This document shows, one piece after another, positions 28,467 to 38,504 of a stretch of DNA of 64,000 bases. The notes under the pieces were generated by a model. It ran no database searches and was not told the origin of the DNA. It saw nothing but the letters and a program-made list of their open reading frames with translations. Source of the stretch: Proteus vulgaris (GTDB lineage Bacteria; Pseudomonadota; Gammaproteobacteria; Enterobacterales; Enterobacteriaceae); the NCBI GenBank assembly GCA_901472505.1, contig LR590468.1, positions 2,641,501-2,705,500 of the forward strand. The letters run 5' to 3'. Position numbers and translations under genes: made by a program. Position 1 is the first letter of the stretch, and every line of letters starts with the position of its first letter.

Positions 28467-28961
28467 ATCGTTACTCTTTAAGATTATTGTGTTTTTATGT
28501 TTTTCATATTAATACGTTTAATTTCTGCCATAAAACCACGAGTTAATGTTACAAAAAAGCTAAAATTTTAACCTGTCATGACCATTTATTTGTCATTATT
28601 TCCTCTTTAATAGTAATTACAACCGTTACTATCAGGTTTGGCAGAGTGTTTAATCGTTTCTGAGTATTTATTCAAGAGATTTCTAGCGATAAAAGGTTAG
28701 TAAATAATCACAATAATGTTAAAAAATGTTATCTTGTGCACATTTTTTAATTTTAGATGTTATTAATTAGTTTTTATATAAGTGATTTGTAATTGAATTA
28801 TTTTGTTTTATCTTATTGTTTTTTAACTTAATAAATAATTTATTTGCTCTGTTTATTCCGATGATTATCTTAAATAACCTATTAATAATTGGTATTAACA
28901 GATAGTCATAATAAAAAAGCTTGTGTACTGTGCATTTTCTGTTTTTTTATAAAAAGGATAA
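28467..28961. other. Intergenic region before the AbgT-family transporter
   Basis: About 495 AT-rich bases. No gene or structured RNA is supported by eye; the right end contains AAGGATAA, the ribosome site for 28962. Confidence 0.5.
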
Positions 28962-30539
28962 ATGATGCAAACAAAAAAACAGGGAGGCAGTCGCTTTCTA
29001 CGCACAGTGGAATGGTTAGGAAATGCGCTACCCCATCCCGTTATTTTATTTATTATTTTAATTGCTATATTACTTGTCTCTTCAGCGGTTGGTGAATATT
29101 TTGGTGTAACAGTACAAGATCCTCGACCTGAAGGCGCTAAAGGCCGTGCAGAAGATGGCTATATTCATATTATTAGCTTGTTAGATGCTGATGGTATTCG
29201 TCGCATATTAGCCAATGTTGTCACGAACTTTACAGGATTTGCCCCTTTAGGTACGGTGCTGGTGGCATTATTAGGTGTCGGTATTGCCGAACGTGCAGGT
29301 TTATTATCTGCAGTTATGCGTTTAGTCGTCATGAAAGCACCTCGTAAAATGACCACGATGGCCATTGTATTTGCGGGTATTATGTCAAATACTGCTGCTG
29401 AATTAGGTTATGTGGTATTAATTCCATTATCCGCGATTATCTTCCATTCGTTGGGACGACATCCTTTAGCAGGTCTTGCCGCTGCATTTGCGGGGGTTTC
29501 TGGAGGTTACTCTGCAAACTTGCTCTTAGGTACGATAGATCCATTGTTATCGGGTATTACACAGCAAGCAGCGCGTATTATTGATCCAACCTATATCGTG
29601 GGTGCTGAAGCGAACTGGTACTTTATGTTTGTCAGTACATTCCTAATCACTTTCTTAGGTTACTTCATCACAGAAAAAATCGTTGAACCTCAATTGGGGC
29701 CATATAACGGTAATGAACTTGATGAAGAAGAAAATGATTTAAGGAATGCAGCAGAAGTTACACCACTAGAAAAGAAAGCGTTATGGGCTGCCACAGGTAC
29801 ATTCATTGTTATGGGCGTGATTTTGGCGCTCACTGTTGTTCCTGAAAATGGTATATTAAGAAACCAAGAAACAGGACTAATTGGTAACTCACCTTTCTTA
29901 AAATCTATCGTTGTCTTTATTTTCTTGTTCTTCGCAATCCCGGGTATTATTTATGGGTGGATTGCTAAGACAATGCGTACCGATAAAGACATTGTTGATG
30001 CTATGGCGAATTCAATGAGTACACTTGGGCTCTATTTAGTGATCATTTTCTTTGCCGCTCAGTTTGTTGCTTTCTTTGGCTGGACAAACATAGGACAGGT
30101 TATTGCTGTTAAAGGTGCCGCATTACTTAACAGTATTGATATGCCAAGTGGTTTGTTGTTCTTAGGGTTTATTTTAATCTGTGCCTTCATTAATTTAATG
30201 ATTGGTTCTGCATCAGCACAGTGGGCGGTAACTGCCCCTATTTTTGTCCCCATGCTAATGCTTGCAGGTTATGCACCAGAAACAATTCAAGCCGCATATC
30301 GAATAGGAGATTCTGTCACTAATATCATCACACCAATGATGAGCTATTTTGGTTTGATATTAGCGGTTGCGACAAAATATAAGAAAGACACAGGTATTGG
30401 CACCATGATCTCTATGATGCTACCTTATTCTGTCATTTTCCTCATTGGTTGGTCACTCTTATTCTATTTATGGGTATTTGTATTCCATTTACCAGTAGGA
30501 CCCGGTTCACCAATCTATTACACACCAACAGCAGGTTAA
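28962..30539 (+). CDS. AbgT-family transporter
   Basis: Predicted inner-membrane protein of 525 residues with about 12 helices. It belongs to the AbgT/MtrF family, which transports p-aminobenzoyl-glutamate or exports sulfonamide-type antimetabolites; the substrate here is unknown. Family marks are the TVEWLGNALPHPVILF start, GVGIAERAGLLSAVMR, GIMSNTAAELGYVVLIPL, GGYSANLLLG, and the conserved INLMIGSASAQWAVTAPIFV and GDSVTNIITPM near residues 400-450. ATG 28962 follows AAGGATAA; a second ATG immediately after is equally possible. No neighbouring abgAB genes are present, so a folate-related role is not assured. Confidence 0.83.
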   Translation: MMQTKKQGGSRFLRTVEWLGNALPHPVILFIILIAILLVSSAVGEYFGVTVQDPRPEGAKGRAEDGYIHIISLLDADGIRRILANVVTNFTGFAPLGTVLVALLGVGIAERAGLLSAVMRLVVMKAPRKMTTMAIVFAGIMSNTAAELGYVVLIPLSAIIFHSLGRHPLAGLAAAFAGVSGGYSANLLLGTIDPLLSGITQQAARIIDPTYIVGAEANWYFMFVSTFLITFLGYFITEKIVEPQLGPYNGNELDEEENDLRNAAEVTPLEKKALWAATGTFIVMGVILALTVVPENGILRNQETGLIGNSPFLKSIVVFIFLFFAIPGIIYGWIAKTMRTDKDIVDAMANSMSTLGLYLVIIFFAAQFVAFFGWTNIGQVIAVKGAALLNSIDMPSGLLFLGFILICAFINLMIGSASAQWAVTAPIFVPMLMLAGYAPETIQAAYRIGDSVTNIITPMMSYFGLILAVATKYKKDTGIGTMISMMLPYSVIFLIGWSLLFYLWVFVFHLPVGPGSPIYYTPTAG

Positions 30540-30556
30540 ATATCTGCTTATGCCTG

Positions 30557-30582
30557 AAGCTTATACAGGGATGTATAGGCTT
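30557..30582 (+). terminator. Hairpin after the AbgT-family gene
   Basis: AAGCTTATACA (30557-30567), loop GGGA, TGTATAGGCTT (30572-30582) form 11 pairs with one G-U, then TTATTCTTTTT. It shares the ACAGGGATGTA centre with the hairpin after mrpA, which suggests a recurrent terminator type. Confidence 0.75.
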
Positions 30583-30597
30583 TATTCTTTTTGTTTT

Positions 30598-30981
30598 TTA
30601 CTCATTTCTTTTTTTGTGATTTGCCAATTTTTCAGTTAGTTGAATGGCATAGTCTGCATGTAAAAACTGAGTATCTAAACCTGCTTGTTGTAGTTTCAAC
30701 TCAAGTAATGCTAAACGCTTTTGTAGTGATTCATTCTCTTCTCCTGTTTCATTTAGCGTGCTTAGGATTTCGGCTAGCGATAATGCGTCTTTTCTATCTT
30801 GCATTTCAGGTGGCAAAAAACCTGCATTTTTTAATAAATGATAACTTGCTCTAAGTGACTCTGGGACATGGCTATTATCATCAAGGATCAGTGGTTTTCC
30901 TTCACCTTTAAGTGATGATAGCTCACCTTTTTGTAGCGCTTGTTCAATATGGCGTTCAGCCCATTCATCAATAATTGACAT
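30598..30981 (-). CDS. yhdN: DUF1992 (DnaJ homologue subfamily C member 28, conserved domain)
   Basis: 127 residues. The start MSIIDEWAERHIEQALQKGE, the GEGKPLILDDNSHVPESLRA segment (about 26-45) and LLKNAGFLPPEM match the YhdN/DUF1992 family. The domain occurs in a small cytoplasmic protein of enterobacteria with no settled function. The ATG at 30981 gives a length equal to the E. coli protein. It is convergent with the AbgT gene. Confidence 0.87.
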   Translation of the reverse strand: MSIIDEWAERHIEQALQKGELSSLKGEGKPLILDDNSHVPESLRASYHLLKNAGFLPPEMQDRKDALSLAEILSTLNETGEENESLQKRLALLELKLQQAGLDTQFLHADYAIQLTEKLANHKKRNE

Positions 30982-31114
30982 TGTAAACCTCGTTGTTTTG
31001 AGATTGTTTTAAAGAAAAAAGATCACACATACACAATTTACCTTGATTAGATTATATTGTTTGATATTATATTTTTATATTATATGAAAATATATATTAA
31101 ATAAGGGATAGCTA

Positions 31115-31453
31115 ATGAGCAAGTACAAAGAAATAGTAACAGACATTGCAAATAATATGGGCGCACTGTCTCAAAATATTCCAGAAGTGATGAAAGCTTT
31201 TATGAGCACCACTAAAGCAGGGGGAAAAGAGGGGGCATTAGATGTAAAAACAAAAGAATTGATTGCTATTGCAATTGCTGTTGCCAATCGTTGCGATGGT
31301 TGTATTGGATTCCATACTAAAACATTAGTGGAACTGGGTATTACGGAACAAGAACTAGCCGAAGCATTAGGCGTTGCTATTTATATGGGCGGTGGCCCTT
31401 CAGTGATGTATGCTGCTAACACCATGGGCGCTTTTAAAGAGTTTAGTCAATAA
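31115..31453 (+). CDS. AhpD-like carboxymuconolactone decarboxylase family protein
   Basis: 112 residues with an all-helical AhpD-like fold and the redox-type motif NRCDGCIGFHTK (CxxC plus downstream His, about residues 65-76). Such proteins are usually small peroxidase-related or decarboxylase homologues; I see no evidence for a specific reaction. The VKTKELIAIAIAVA segment precedes it, as usual for the family. It is a single gene with a good ribosome site (AAGGGATAGC) and its own terminator. Confidence 0.83.
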   Translation: MSKYKEIVTDIANNMGALSQNIPEVMKAFMSTTKAGGKEGALDVKTKELIAIAIAVANRCDGCIGFHTKTLVELGITEQELAEALGVAIYMGGGPSVMYAANTMGAFKEFSQ

Positions 31454-31487
31454 GATATTTATTATTATATAATTAAATCGAGTAGTA

Positions 31488-31520
31488 AAAAACCAGAATA
31501 AGTTCATTCTGGTTTTTTTA
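31488..31520 (+). terminator. Terminator after the AhpD-like gene
   Basis: CCAGAAT, loop aagttc, ATTCTGG with A-run before and T-run after. Confidence 0.9.
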
Positions 31521-31847
31521 TTTATTGTTGTTTGTTGATTTTCTGTTTAATCTAAGCGTTTATTCTTTAATAAAGAATAAACTACTGACAAAGTCATAAA
31601 GTAAGAAATATTTATTATTAAAAATAGATTAATAATAAATTTAAGTATTATTTTAAAAGCAAAAATATATATTTTTTATATGGTTATATGATTATTTGAT
31701 AAAAACAAAAGGGTTGCATATTTTGTTTTTATCAAGAAGTTACATACCATTTAATTATAAATTAATAAATAATAATTGAATTTTTTATAAGATAACTCTT
31801 CTAAGTACTAGTTTGTGTAAGGCGAATTTTATTTTAATGAGGAATGT
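31521..31847. other. AT-rich intergenic region before the ArnT-like gene
   Basis: About 330 bases with no supportable gene; it must contain the promoter for 31848, preceded by GAGGAATGT as ribosome site. Confidence 0.45.
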
Positions 31848-33494
31848 ATGAGCGTCAATTTTGTAGAAAGGTACAAATGGTTTCTACTTTTTATTTTTAT
31901 ATTATTAACTTATTTCATTCCTTTAGAAACACGATTATTGTGGCAACCAGACGAAATTCGTTATGCTGAAATTAGTCGAGAAATGTTGGCATCAGGTAAT
32001 TGGTCTGTACCTTATTTACTTGATATTCGCTATTTTGAAAAGCCTGTTTTAGGTTATTGGCTAAACAGTGTTGCACAGTGGTTATTTGGATCGGGGCATT
32101 TTTCCGTTCGCTTTGTTGTTGTCACTTCAACATTGTTAACAGGTCTATTTGTTTATCGGGTAGCTTTGTTAGTTTGGCATAATCAAGCGCTCGCTTTTAA
32201 TGCATTAGTAGTGTTTTTATCTTCATTTCTCGTGTTGTCTATTGGCACTTATAATATCCTTGACCCCATTGTGACCATGTTTGTTACTGTGGCAATGTAT
32301 TATTTTTTAAGTGGATTATTGGCAACAGATAAAAAATCAAAAATTTATACTTCTGTTTTAGTGGGTATTTTTTGTGGGCTAGGTTTTTTAACTAAGGGGT
32401 TTATTGCTGTTGTACTACCCGCATTAGTTTTTGTGGTTACGGCAATTAGTCTTTCTCGATTTAAAGAAGTACTTTGTTATGCCCCTATTGCATTTATGGC
32501 TATGTTGTTTATCGCTGCACCTTGGGTAATATCCGTTGCGCTTCAAGCACCTGATTATTGGCATTACTTTTTTTGGATTGAACATGTTCAGCGCTTTATC
32601 GCAAAAGGATCAGCAAGATCACAACCTATATGGTTTTATTTACCTATTGTTATTTTAGGTATTTTACCTTGGTTGGGATTTTTATTCGGTGCACTTAAAT
32701 CGGCACTTTTTTTGAAAAAAGGTACTCTCTATTTTTCATTTTGGTTATTTCTCTTTTTTACGTTCTTTTCCGCTTCAAGTGGCAAGCTATTAACTTATAT
32801 GTTGCCTTGTTTTGTTCCATTATCGATTTTGATTGCGAGCTACATGGAAGAGTTGAAAAGTAAATCAAATGAAAAAATTCATACTCTAAATGCAATAATA
32901 AATACAGTTTTTGGAGTAATAGGTGTTTCTATTATTATCTATTCACTTTATTCCTCTCGATTTACACTATATGAAGCCGATGAGCAATATAAAGCACTAC
33001 TGGCGATAGGGGGATTTCTTGTATGGAGCATGATGGGAATTATTTCATTCTTTAAATCAACACGTTTGTTAACTTTATTTTGTTCTATTGGATTAAGTCT
33101 TGTTATTGGTTATGCCATTCCTCATAAAATTGAAAGTAAAAATACGCCTGAAAAAGTGATAAATGACTATTATAGCGAGTTGGTAGATAAGCCTTATATT
33201 TTAACGGATGAAGTCGGCATTGGAACCTCACTCGCATGGGGATTAAAGCGTACAGATATTCGTTTAACGGAGACAAAAGGGGAGCTAGCTTATGGTTTGG
33301 CATATCCTGATGTGCAAAATAAATACTATGATATTAAGCAGTTGGTCAACTTAATTGAAGAGAATAACTATCAAGGGATTGCGATTGTTTTAGTTCGGCC
33401 TGAGCGAAAAGAGATATTATCCGTTATAAGCCAATTAAAGGTAAAACCTACTGTGGAGAAACAAGATGATTTAACTTTTGTTTTCTTTAATTAG
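31848..33494 (+). CDS. arnT: ArnT-like lipid A aminoarabinose transferase
   Basis: Predicted 548-residue glycosyltransferase of the GT-C class with about 12 membrane helices. Members transfer 4-amino-4-deoxy-L-arabinose from undecaprenyl phosphate to lipid A in the periplasm, giving resistance to polymyxin and cationic peptides. The catalytic Asp-Glu motif QPDEIRYAEISREML lies at about residues 33-48, with KPVLGYWLN and LTKGF downstream. It is not part of an arnBCADTEF operon here; Proteus may have another copy elsewhere, so this one may have a different or redundant acceptor. The ATG at 31848 follows GAGGAATGT. Confidence 0.82.
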   Translation: MSVNFVERYKWFLLFIFILLTYFIPLETRLLWQPDEIRYAEISREMLASGNWSVPYLLDIRYFEKPVLGYWLNSVAQWLFGSGHFSVRFVVVTSTLLTGLFVYRVALLVWHNQALAFNALVVFLSSFLVLSIGTYNILDPIVTMFVTVAMYYFLSGLLATDKKSKIYTSVLVGIFCGLGFLTKGFIAVVLPALVFVVTAISLSRFKEVLCYAPIAFMAMLFIAAPWVISVALQAPDYWHYFFWIEHVQRFIAKGSARSQPIWFYLPIVILGILPWLGFLFGALKSALFLKKGTLYFSFWLFLFFTFFSASSGKLLTYMLPCFVPLSILIASYMEELKSKSNEKIHTLNAIINTVFGVIGVSIIIYSLYSSRFTLYEADEQYKALLAIGGFLVWSMMGIISFFKSTRLLTLFCSIGLSLVIGYAIPHKIESKNTPEKVINDYYSELVDKPYILTDEVGIGTSLAWGLKRTDIRLTETKGELAYGLAYPDVQNKYYDIKQLVNLIEENNYQGIAIVLVRPERKEILSVISQLKVKPTVEKQDDLTFVFFN

Positions 33495-33723
33495 CTGATA
33501 TTAAACTCTATTTTTATTTTATCAAAGGCTGAAGAAATTTAGCTTAAGCTTAGAGATGACTAAAATTTGATTTTTTGTGTTGTTTTTATGTGATCTAAGC
33601 TAAAAAATAGATTTTGTTGAGAAATATATTTTGCTCTTTTTCGTTTTAATGGTAGGTTTAAAATGTGTCCATTAAATCGGAGTTAGCTAAGCATTATATG
33701 ACAAGTCACTTTACTTTATCAGA

Positions 33724-33760
33724 ACCCCCGCCCAAACAAAATGTACTTATGAATGGGGGT
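33724..33760 (+). promoter_or_regulatory. Possible Shine-Dalgarno-sequestering stem
   Basis: ACCCCC (33724-33729) is fully complementary to GGGGGT (33755-33760), the Shine-Dalgarno of the small gene at 33766. Pairing would block translation, giving a switch or thermometer-like control. The loop is 25 bases, so this is a proposal only. Confidence 0.4.
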
Positions 33761-33765
33761 AATTT

Positions 33766-33858
33766 ATGCTGATTTTTCTTGCTGAATGTTTTATCGGTCT
33801 AGCATCAATTGCTCTTACTCACCGTGTATTAACGTTGTACGGTACTAAAAAGAAGTGA
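33766..33858 (+). CDS. 30-residue small membrane protein
   Basis: Short ORF with a strong ribosome site (GGGGGT, five bases before the ATG): MLIFLAECFIGLASIALTHR, followed by ten residues ending in three Lys. It is a single hydrophobic helix with a positively charged tail, the usual layout of tiny inner-membrane proteins. Its own terminator lies about 50 bases downstream and it is isolated between the ArnT-like gene and zapD, which supports a real gene. I do not recognise the family. Confidence 0.55.
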   Translation: MLIFLAECFIGLASIALTHRVLTLYGTKKK

Positions 33859-33904
33859 TGATCCCCGCTAGCTAAAATAAGTAATCAATGATTATTTATA
33901 ATAT

Positions 33905-33940
33905 AAAGTCCTATATCTATGTATGATGTAGGACTTTTTT
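33905..33940 (+). terminator. Terminator after the small membrane protein gene
   Basis: AAAGTCCTA, loop, TAGGACTTTTTT: a 9-bp stem plus T-run. It can also end zapD transcription from the other side, because the arms carry A- and T-runs. Confidence 0.75.
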
Positions 33941-33955
33941 CTTTATATTAAAATG

Positions 33956-35308
33956 CTATTGAAAATAACCTTCAATGAGCTTTATTTTTTCAAAATCCAG
34001 TGTATTAGTATATTGATGTAATAATGCCCAAGCTTGAATATAATCATATTTAGCTTTCATCAAATCTTGCTGAGCACGATATAATAACTCTTCAGCATTA
34101 AGGACATCTACCATTGTTCGTTGCCCTCCAATATAGCTTTTTTGAGTCGCGTCTAATTGTAACTTAGCAGAGGAAACAGATTGTTCATATGCATTTAGTT
34201 TTATATTACTGGTCGTACAAATTTGATATTGATGATGCAACTCTTGTGTAATTTGCTGAATAATAGCATCTCGTTCAAAAGCACTCATTTGATACAATGC
34301 CGTAGATTGACGCATGGACGCTGTTGTTTTCCCACCATTAAATAAAGGTAAACTGACATAAAAACCGATATTAGCGGATTGATATTTTTGATTTACCGTA
34401 TTATTACTATCGGAATTACTATTAGAGTAAGAAGCATAGAGCTGTACCGTTGGAAAAAACTCACCTCTATTTTTTTCGACTTCTTGTTTGGCAATTGCCA
34501 TTTCATAGCGTGCAGTTTGAATATTGAGATTATTGTGCATTACTTCTATTTCCCAAGCTTCATAATTATTGGGAGTGATGGGTTGTAATATAAAATTTTG
34601 GTTATTTAACTTTGCAATATGTTCATCATTAGGAAGGGGAGTACCAATCATTAAACTTAGCTTATTTTTGGCATTTTCTAGTTCAAGTTGAATATCAGTA
34701 TATTGAGATTGAGTTAAATATAATCGTGTTTGGATTTCTGAAATATCTGTTTTCGTTCCTTCGCCTAATTCAAATAAACGTTGGCTAGAAGTGAGCTGTT
34801 TTTTATAAATCTCTTGCTGAGAAAGATTTAATAATAATTTATCTTGTGCGTAGGCTAGTTCAACATAATGGTCAACTAATCTAATCACTAGCTCAGAGAA
34901 TTTTACTTGATAGCGACTATCTGTTAATAACGTTTGTATAACTGATGATTTGTAATCACTAAATGCGGTGTAATCAAATAGAGGTTGGCTAATAATTGCA
35001 CTGATAGAGTGACTTTGATAATTTTGATATTCCGTTTTTTGAATATCTCCCTGATGAGTATTAATCGGATAAACTTTACGTTGCCAATTTCGTGGATTAT
35101 TTTGGTAATTGACATGTACACTAGGAAGTAACTGGGATAACCCAATATTTTCATACTCTTTACCTGCAACTTGTTCTTTTATCGCAGCATTAAAAGTGGG
35201 ATCGTTTTTTACAGCTAAGAAATAGAGATCAGATAATGAGATAGCAAAAGTGTGAAAACTTAGCATCCATATAAATATAATGGCAGAGAGTTTTTTTATT
35301 AGCATCAT
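33956..35308 (-). CDS. zapD: TolC-family outer-membrane protein of the Zap type I secretion system
   Basis: 450-residue outer-membrane efflux channel. Signal peptide MMLIKKLSAIIFIWMLSFHTFA, then the TolC repeat structure with DPTFNAAIKEQ, a QPLFDY segment, LSLMIGTPLP and the second repeat SLPLFNGGKTTAS, ending with GGQRTMVDVLNAEELLYRAQ, a typical TolC end segment. It provides the outer-membrane exit for the protease. The ATG overlaps the zapC stop (TAATG), so the two are translationally coupled. Gene order zapA-B-C-D agrees with the published P. mirabilis locus. Confidence 0.9.
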   Translation of the reverse strand: MMLIKKLSAIIFIWMLSFHTFAISLSDLYFLAVKNDPTFNAAIKEQVAGKEYENIGLSQLLPSVHVNYQNNPRNWQRKVYPINTHQGDIQKTEYQNYQSHSISAIISQPLFDYTAFSDYKSSVIQTLLTDSRYQVKFSELVIRLVDHYVELAYAQDKLLLNLSQQEIYKKQLTSSQRLFELGEGTKTDISEIQTRLYLTQSQYTDIQLELENAKNKLSLMIGTPLPNDEHIAKLNNQNFILQPITPNNYEAWEIEVMHNNLNIQTARYEMAIAKQEVEKNRGEFFPTVQLYASYSNSNSDSNNTVNQKYQSANIGFYVSLPLFNGGKTTASMRQSTALYQMSAFERDAIIQQITQELHHQYQICTTSNIKLNAYEQSVSSAKLQLDATQKSYIGGQRTMVDVLNAEELLYRAQQDLMKAKYDYIQAWALLHQYTNTLDFEKIKLIEGYFQ

Positions 35309-36636
35309 TATTCTTCCGTCAATGAAGTATGAACTCTATCTAAAACAGGCTTGAAGAGGTAATTGAGTAATGAACGATCACCAGTGTTAATAAATACATC
35401 GACAGGCATGCCCGCCTTTAATTTGTTTTTATTACCAACAAGAAGTGTATTATCTTTTACATTAATAAATACCTGATAATAGGGTTCAGTTGTTCTTTCA
35501 TCGATGAGTCTATCTGCTGAAATTAATGCGACCTCCCCTGGAATTTTAGGTGTTGTATTTTGATTAAAAGCACTAAACATTAAATCAACAGGGAGACCTG
35601 GGATCACTTTATCAATTAGGTGAGGTGCTAAGCGTGCTTCAATAATTAATTGATGATCTTGAGGAACGACTTCCATTAACGTTTGGCCCGTTCTAACAAC
35701 ACCACCTTGTGTAAAAACAGATAAATCCATTACGGTTCCTGAAATAGGAGCAGTAATTTGCATGTTAGCCAGTTTGTCCATTTCAATAATGAGTTGTTTT
35801 TCAGTTTCACTTATTTGTAATTGAATTTGATTCAGTTCAGTACGTGCTGATTGATAGAAATTAGCATTGCGTTGTAATATTTTCTGTTCATATTCTAGTT
35901 TTTGCTTTTCTAAGGTACTTATTTGTCCAAATGTATCATTGAGATGATTATTGTTTTCAGCTAGTTCACGTTCAACCTCTTGAAAACGATGACGAGGAAT
36001 ATAGCCTTCATTTGCAAGAGTACGTAAGTCTTTGATTTGATTTTGTAAACTATTAATTTGATTTTGTTTATTCTGTGTCGATCTTTTTAGATGAACTAAA
36101 CGATTTGAAATTCCATCAATAATGGCTTTATAGCCATTTATTTCACTATGTAATTCAATATATTTTTCATTTAGTAATCTATTTTGTAATTGCAATAATT
36201 GATTTAGGCTTTCTGAAGATGAGTAGTATTTTTCATCAGGATCTAAAATAAATTCTGTTCTTTCATTAAGTTGAGCGTAGAGACGTTGCTGAGTAATAAG
36301 TAAATTATCATATTGATCTGATAAGGATTTTACTAAGGCTTTTGATTGAGTAGTGCTTAACTGAATCAGTGTTTGACCTTTAGTTACACTATCACCATTT
36401 TTCACTAAAATATCAGTGATAATACCTTCTACAGATGCTTGAACACTTTTTTTATTGCCTGAAATTGAAACGTTACCCGTAGCTGATACACCTTTATCTA
36501 AAGGTGCAAATGCAGCCCAAAAAATAAATATAGTTAAACCTAAAAGAATTACAGACCATCCTATTATTAAGAATTTTCTAGGATCATCGGAAATGTTTTT
36601 GGTTATATCGATTTCATTTTTTTCTGTGATCATCAT
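35308..36636 (-). CDS. zapC: Membrane-fusion (HlyD-type) protein of the Zap secretion system
   Basis: 442 residues: short cytoplasmic N-terminus, one membrane helix (about 29-47), a biotinyl-lipoyl type segment (VSISGNKKSVQASVEGIITD and VKNGDSVTKGQTLIQL), a long coiled-coil with many Gln and Leu, and the beta-barrel signature APISGTVMDLSVFTQGGVVR followed by TLMEVVPQDHQL. PrtE-type periplasmic adaptor linking ZapB and ZapD. It starts 13 bases after zapB and overlaps zapD by one base. Confidence 0.9.
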   Translation of the reverse strand: MMITEKNEIDITKNISDDPRKFLIIGWSVILLGLTIFIFWAAFAPLDKGVSATGNVSISGNKKSVQASVEGIITDILVKNGDSVTKGQTLIQLSTTQSKALVKSLSDQYDNLLITQQRLYAQLNERTEFILDPDEKYYSSSESLNQLLQLQNRLLNEKYIELHSEINGYKAIIDGISNRLVHLKRSTQNKQNQINSLQNQIKDLRTLANEGYIPRHRFQEVERELAENNNHLNDTFGQISTLEKQKLEYEQKILQRNANFYQSARTELNQIQLQISETEKQLIIEMDKLANMQITAPISGTVMDLSVFTQGGVVRTGQTLMEVVPQDHQLIIEARLAPHLIDKVIPGLPVDLMFSAFNQNTTPKIPGEVALISADRLIDERTTEPYYQVFINVKDNTLLVGNKNKLKAGMPVDVFINTGDRSLLNYLFKPVLDRVHTSLTEE

Positions 36637-36649
36637 TATTTTCTCAATA

Positions 36650-38390
36650 TTAAGAATTACTTTGAGTAATAGGTGTACTTGGTGATGTTGGCGTGTTTTT
36701 TATTATTGATGAGTTATTTAATTCAGCAATAACAGCGGTTGTGGAACCGAATAATTTAGAGTGCCCATCAAAAAGAACTAAGAGTTTATTGGTCACGGAG
36801 AGCAATTGTTTTTGATGAGTAATTAAAATGACTGTTTTTTTATTTTGCTTGAGCGTTTGAATTGCCTGTATTAATGCCTTAATACCTAAATCATCTAAAT
36901 TAGAATTAGGTTCATCTAAAACGATTAATGCAGGATTTCCATATAATGCACGAGCTAACGCAATACGTTTGTCGTTGTCCACCCGATAAACCTTCACCAT
37001 GAGCGCCAATAACGGTTTCATAACCTTCAGGAAAACGTAAAATCATTTCATGAACATTGGCCATTGTGGCGGCTTGGATAACTTTTTGTGAGTCTATTTC
37101 TGAAAAACGAGCAATATTCTCGGCGATAGTACCTGGAAAAAGAGCTATTTCTTGAGGTAGGTATCCAATATATTGGCCTACTTCATTTTTATTCCATTGA
37201 TATATATCTGCATTATCAAGACGTATGGAACCTGTTTTAACTTCCCATATACCCACAATAAATTTAGCTAAAGAGGATTTACCTGAAGCACTAGGACCTA
37301 TCACACCCAACACGTCACCTGGGCTTAGTGAGAAATGAATATTATTTAATAGTGTCCGCTCTGTTTGAGGGTAATGCGCCTGATTAATATTAACGACTAA
37401 TTCACCTTTAGGTGCAGGTAACGCCATTTTTTTATTTTCTTTAGGATAGGTTTGTAATAATGCCGTCAATCTTTTATAGGCTTCTTTACTGCTATCCCAG
37501 TTTTTCCAGACGCCAATAACTTGTTCAATCGGTGCGAGAGCTCGACCTAATAATATGGAGCCTGCAATCATCATTCCTGGGCTAATCGTATTGTCTATTG
37601 CAAGCCATCCTCCTAGGCCTAACATCAAGGATTGTAATGCCATACGAGTGACTTTAGTTATTGCATTAACACTCGCAGCATTATCACTTGCATGAGTTTG
37701 TGCTTGTAGATATTTAAAATGGGCAATTTGCCATTGGTTACGTAAATGTCCCAGCATACCCATTGCTTCAATGGGTTGTGGATGTTCAAAATGATGCCCC
37801 TGTATTATTTGTGCCTGATTAGCAAATTTGTTGGCTTCTTTTAATGATGATCTGGATAAATACTCATTAAGAATAGCTAATGAAAATAAAATGAGTGCAC
37901 CACAAAATGCAAATAATCCTAACCAAGGGTTAAATAAAGCAATAACGAGAAGATAAATAGGAAACCAAGGTAAGTCAAAAAAGGCAAAAATAGCATGGCT
38001 TGTAATAAATTGGCGAATTGTGACTAAATCATTAAAAGCTAAGGAAGAGTCAATTCCCTGTGTTTTATTTAATTTAGCTTGATATGCGGCAGTATAAATA
38101 CGTGAATTAAGTGATAAATCAAGCTTATTACTCATTCTAATTACAATAATGCTTCTTAAATATTCTAATCCTCCCATAAAAATAAAGAGAGCTAACATAA
38201 TAAGAGTTAGCATCAATAATGTCATTTCATTACCAGAAGGTAATACGCGATCATAAACTTGCAACATATAGATTGAAGGAACTAGCATTAAAATATTTAT
38301 TAGCGCTGTAAATATACCAATAGAAAGAAACACTTTCTTTCTTTCTTTTATAATACTGGTTATTTCATTGTTATGTTTTCTTTCTGGCAT
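36650..38390 (-). pseudogene. zapB: ZapB, ABC transporter of the protease type I secretion system (one frameshift)
   Basis: PrtD-type ABC exporter, corrected length 579 residues. Membrane domain with about six helices at the N-terminus (KVFLSIGIFTALINILMLVP onward), no C39 peptidase domain, then the ATPase: Walker A GPSASGKSS (about residue 360), GEGLSGGQRQ and Walker B LIVLDEP. At 36968-36970 an extra A on the coding strand (CAAACG for CAACG) in GGQRQRIALARA breaks the frame; the last 110 residues continue in frame from about 37000 down to 36650. Single-base duplication, residues conserved, so a read error is likely. It starts 165 bases after zapA, with a terminator-like hairpin between them. 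Confidence 0.9.
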
Positions 38391-38504
38391 AATGTTATTC
38401 CTGATTTTATTTTTATCTACTTGTTTATACTTGTGATTTTTTATCTATACGCATGATAATTTATATTTATTTTTTTTAAAAAATATAAAAATAACTCCAT
38501 GTAA

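Noticed and set aside
31848..33494. Protein O-mannosyltransferase instead of ArnT
   Set aside because: The GT-C fold is shared, but the PDEIRYAEISREML pattern and KPVLGYW fit ArnT better; some doubt remains.
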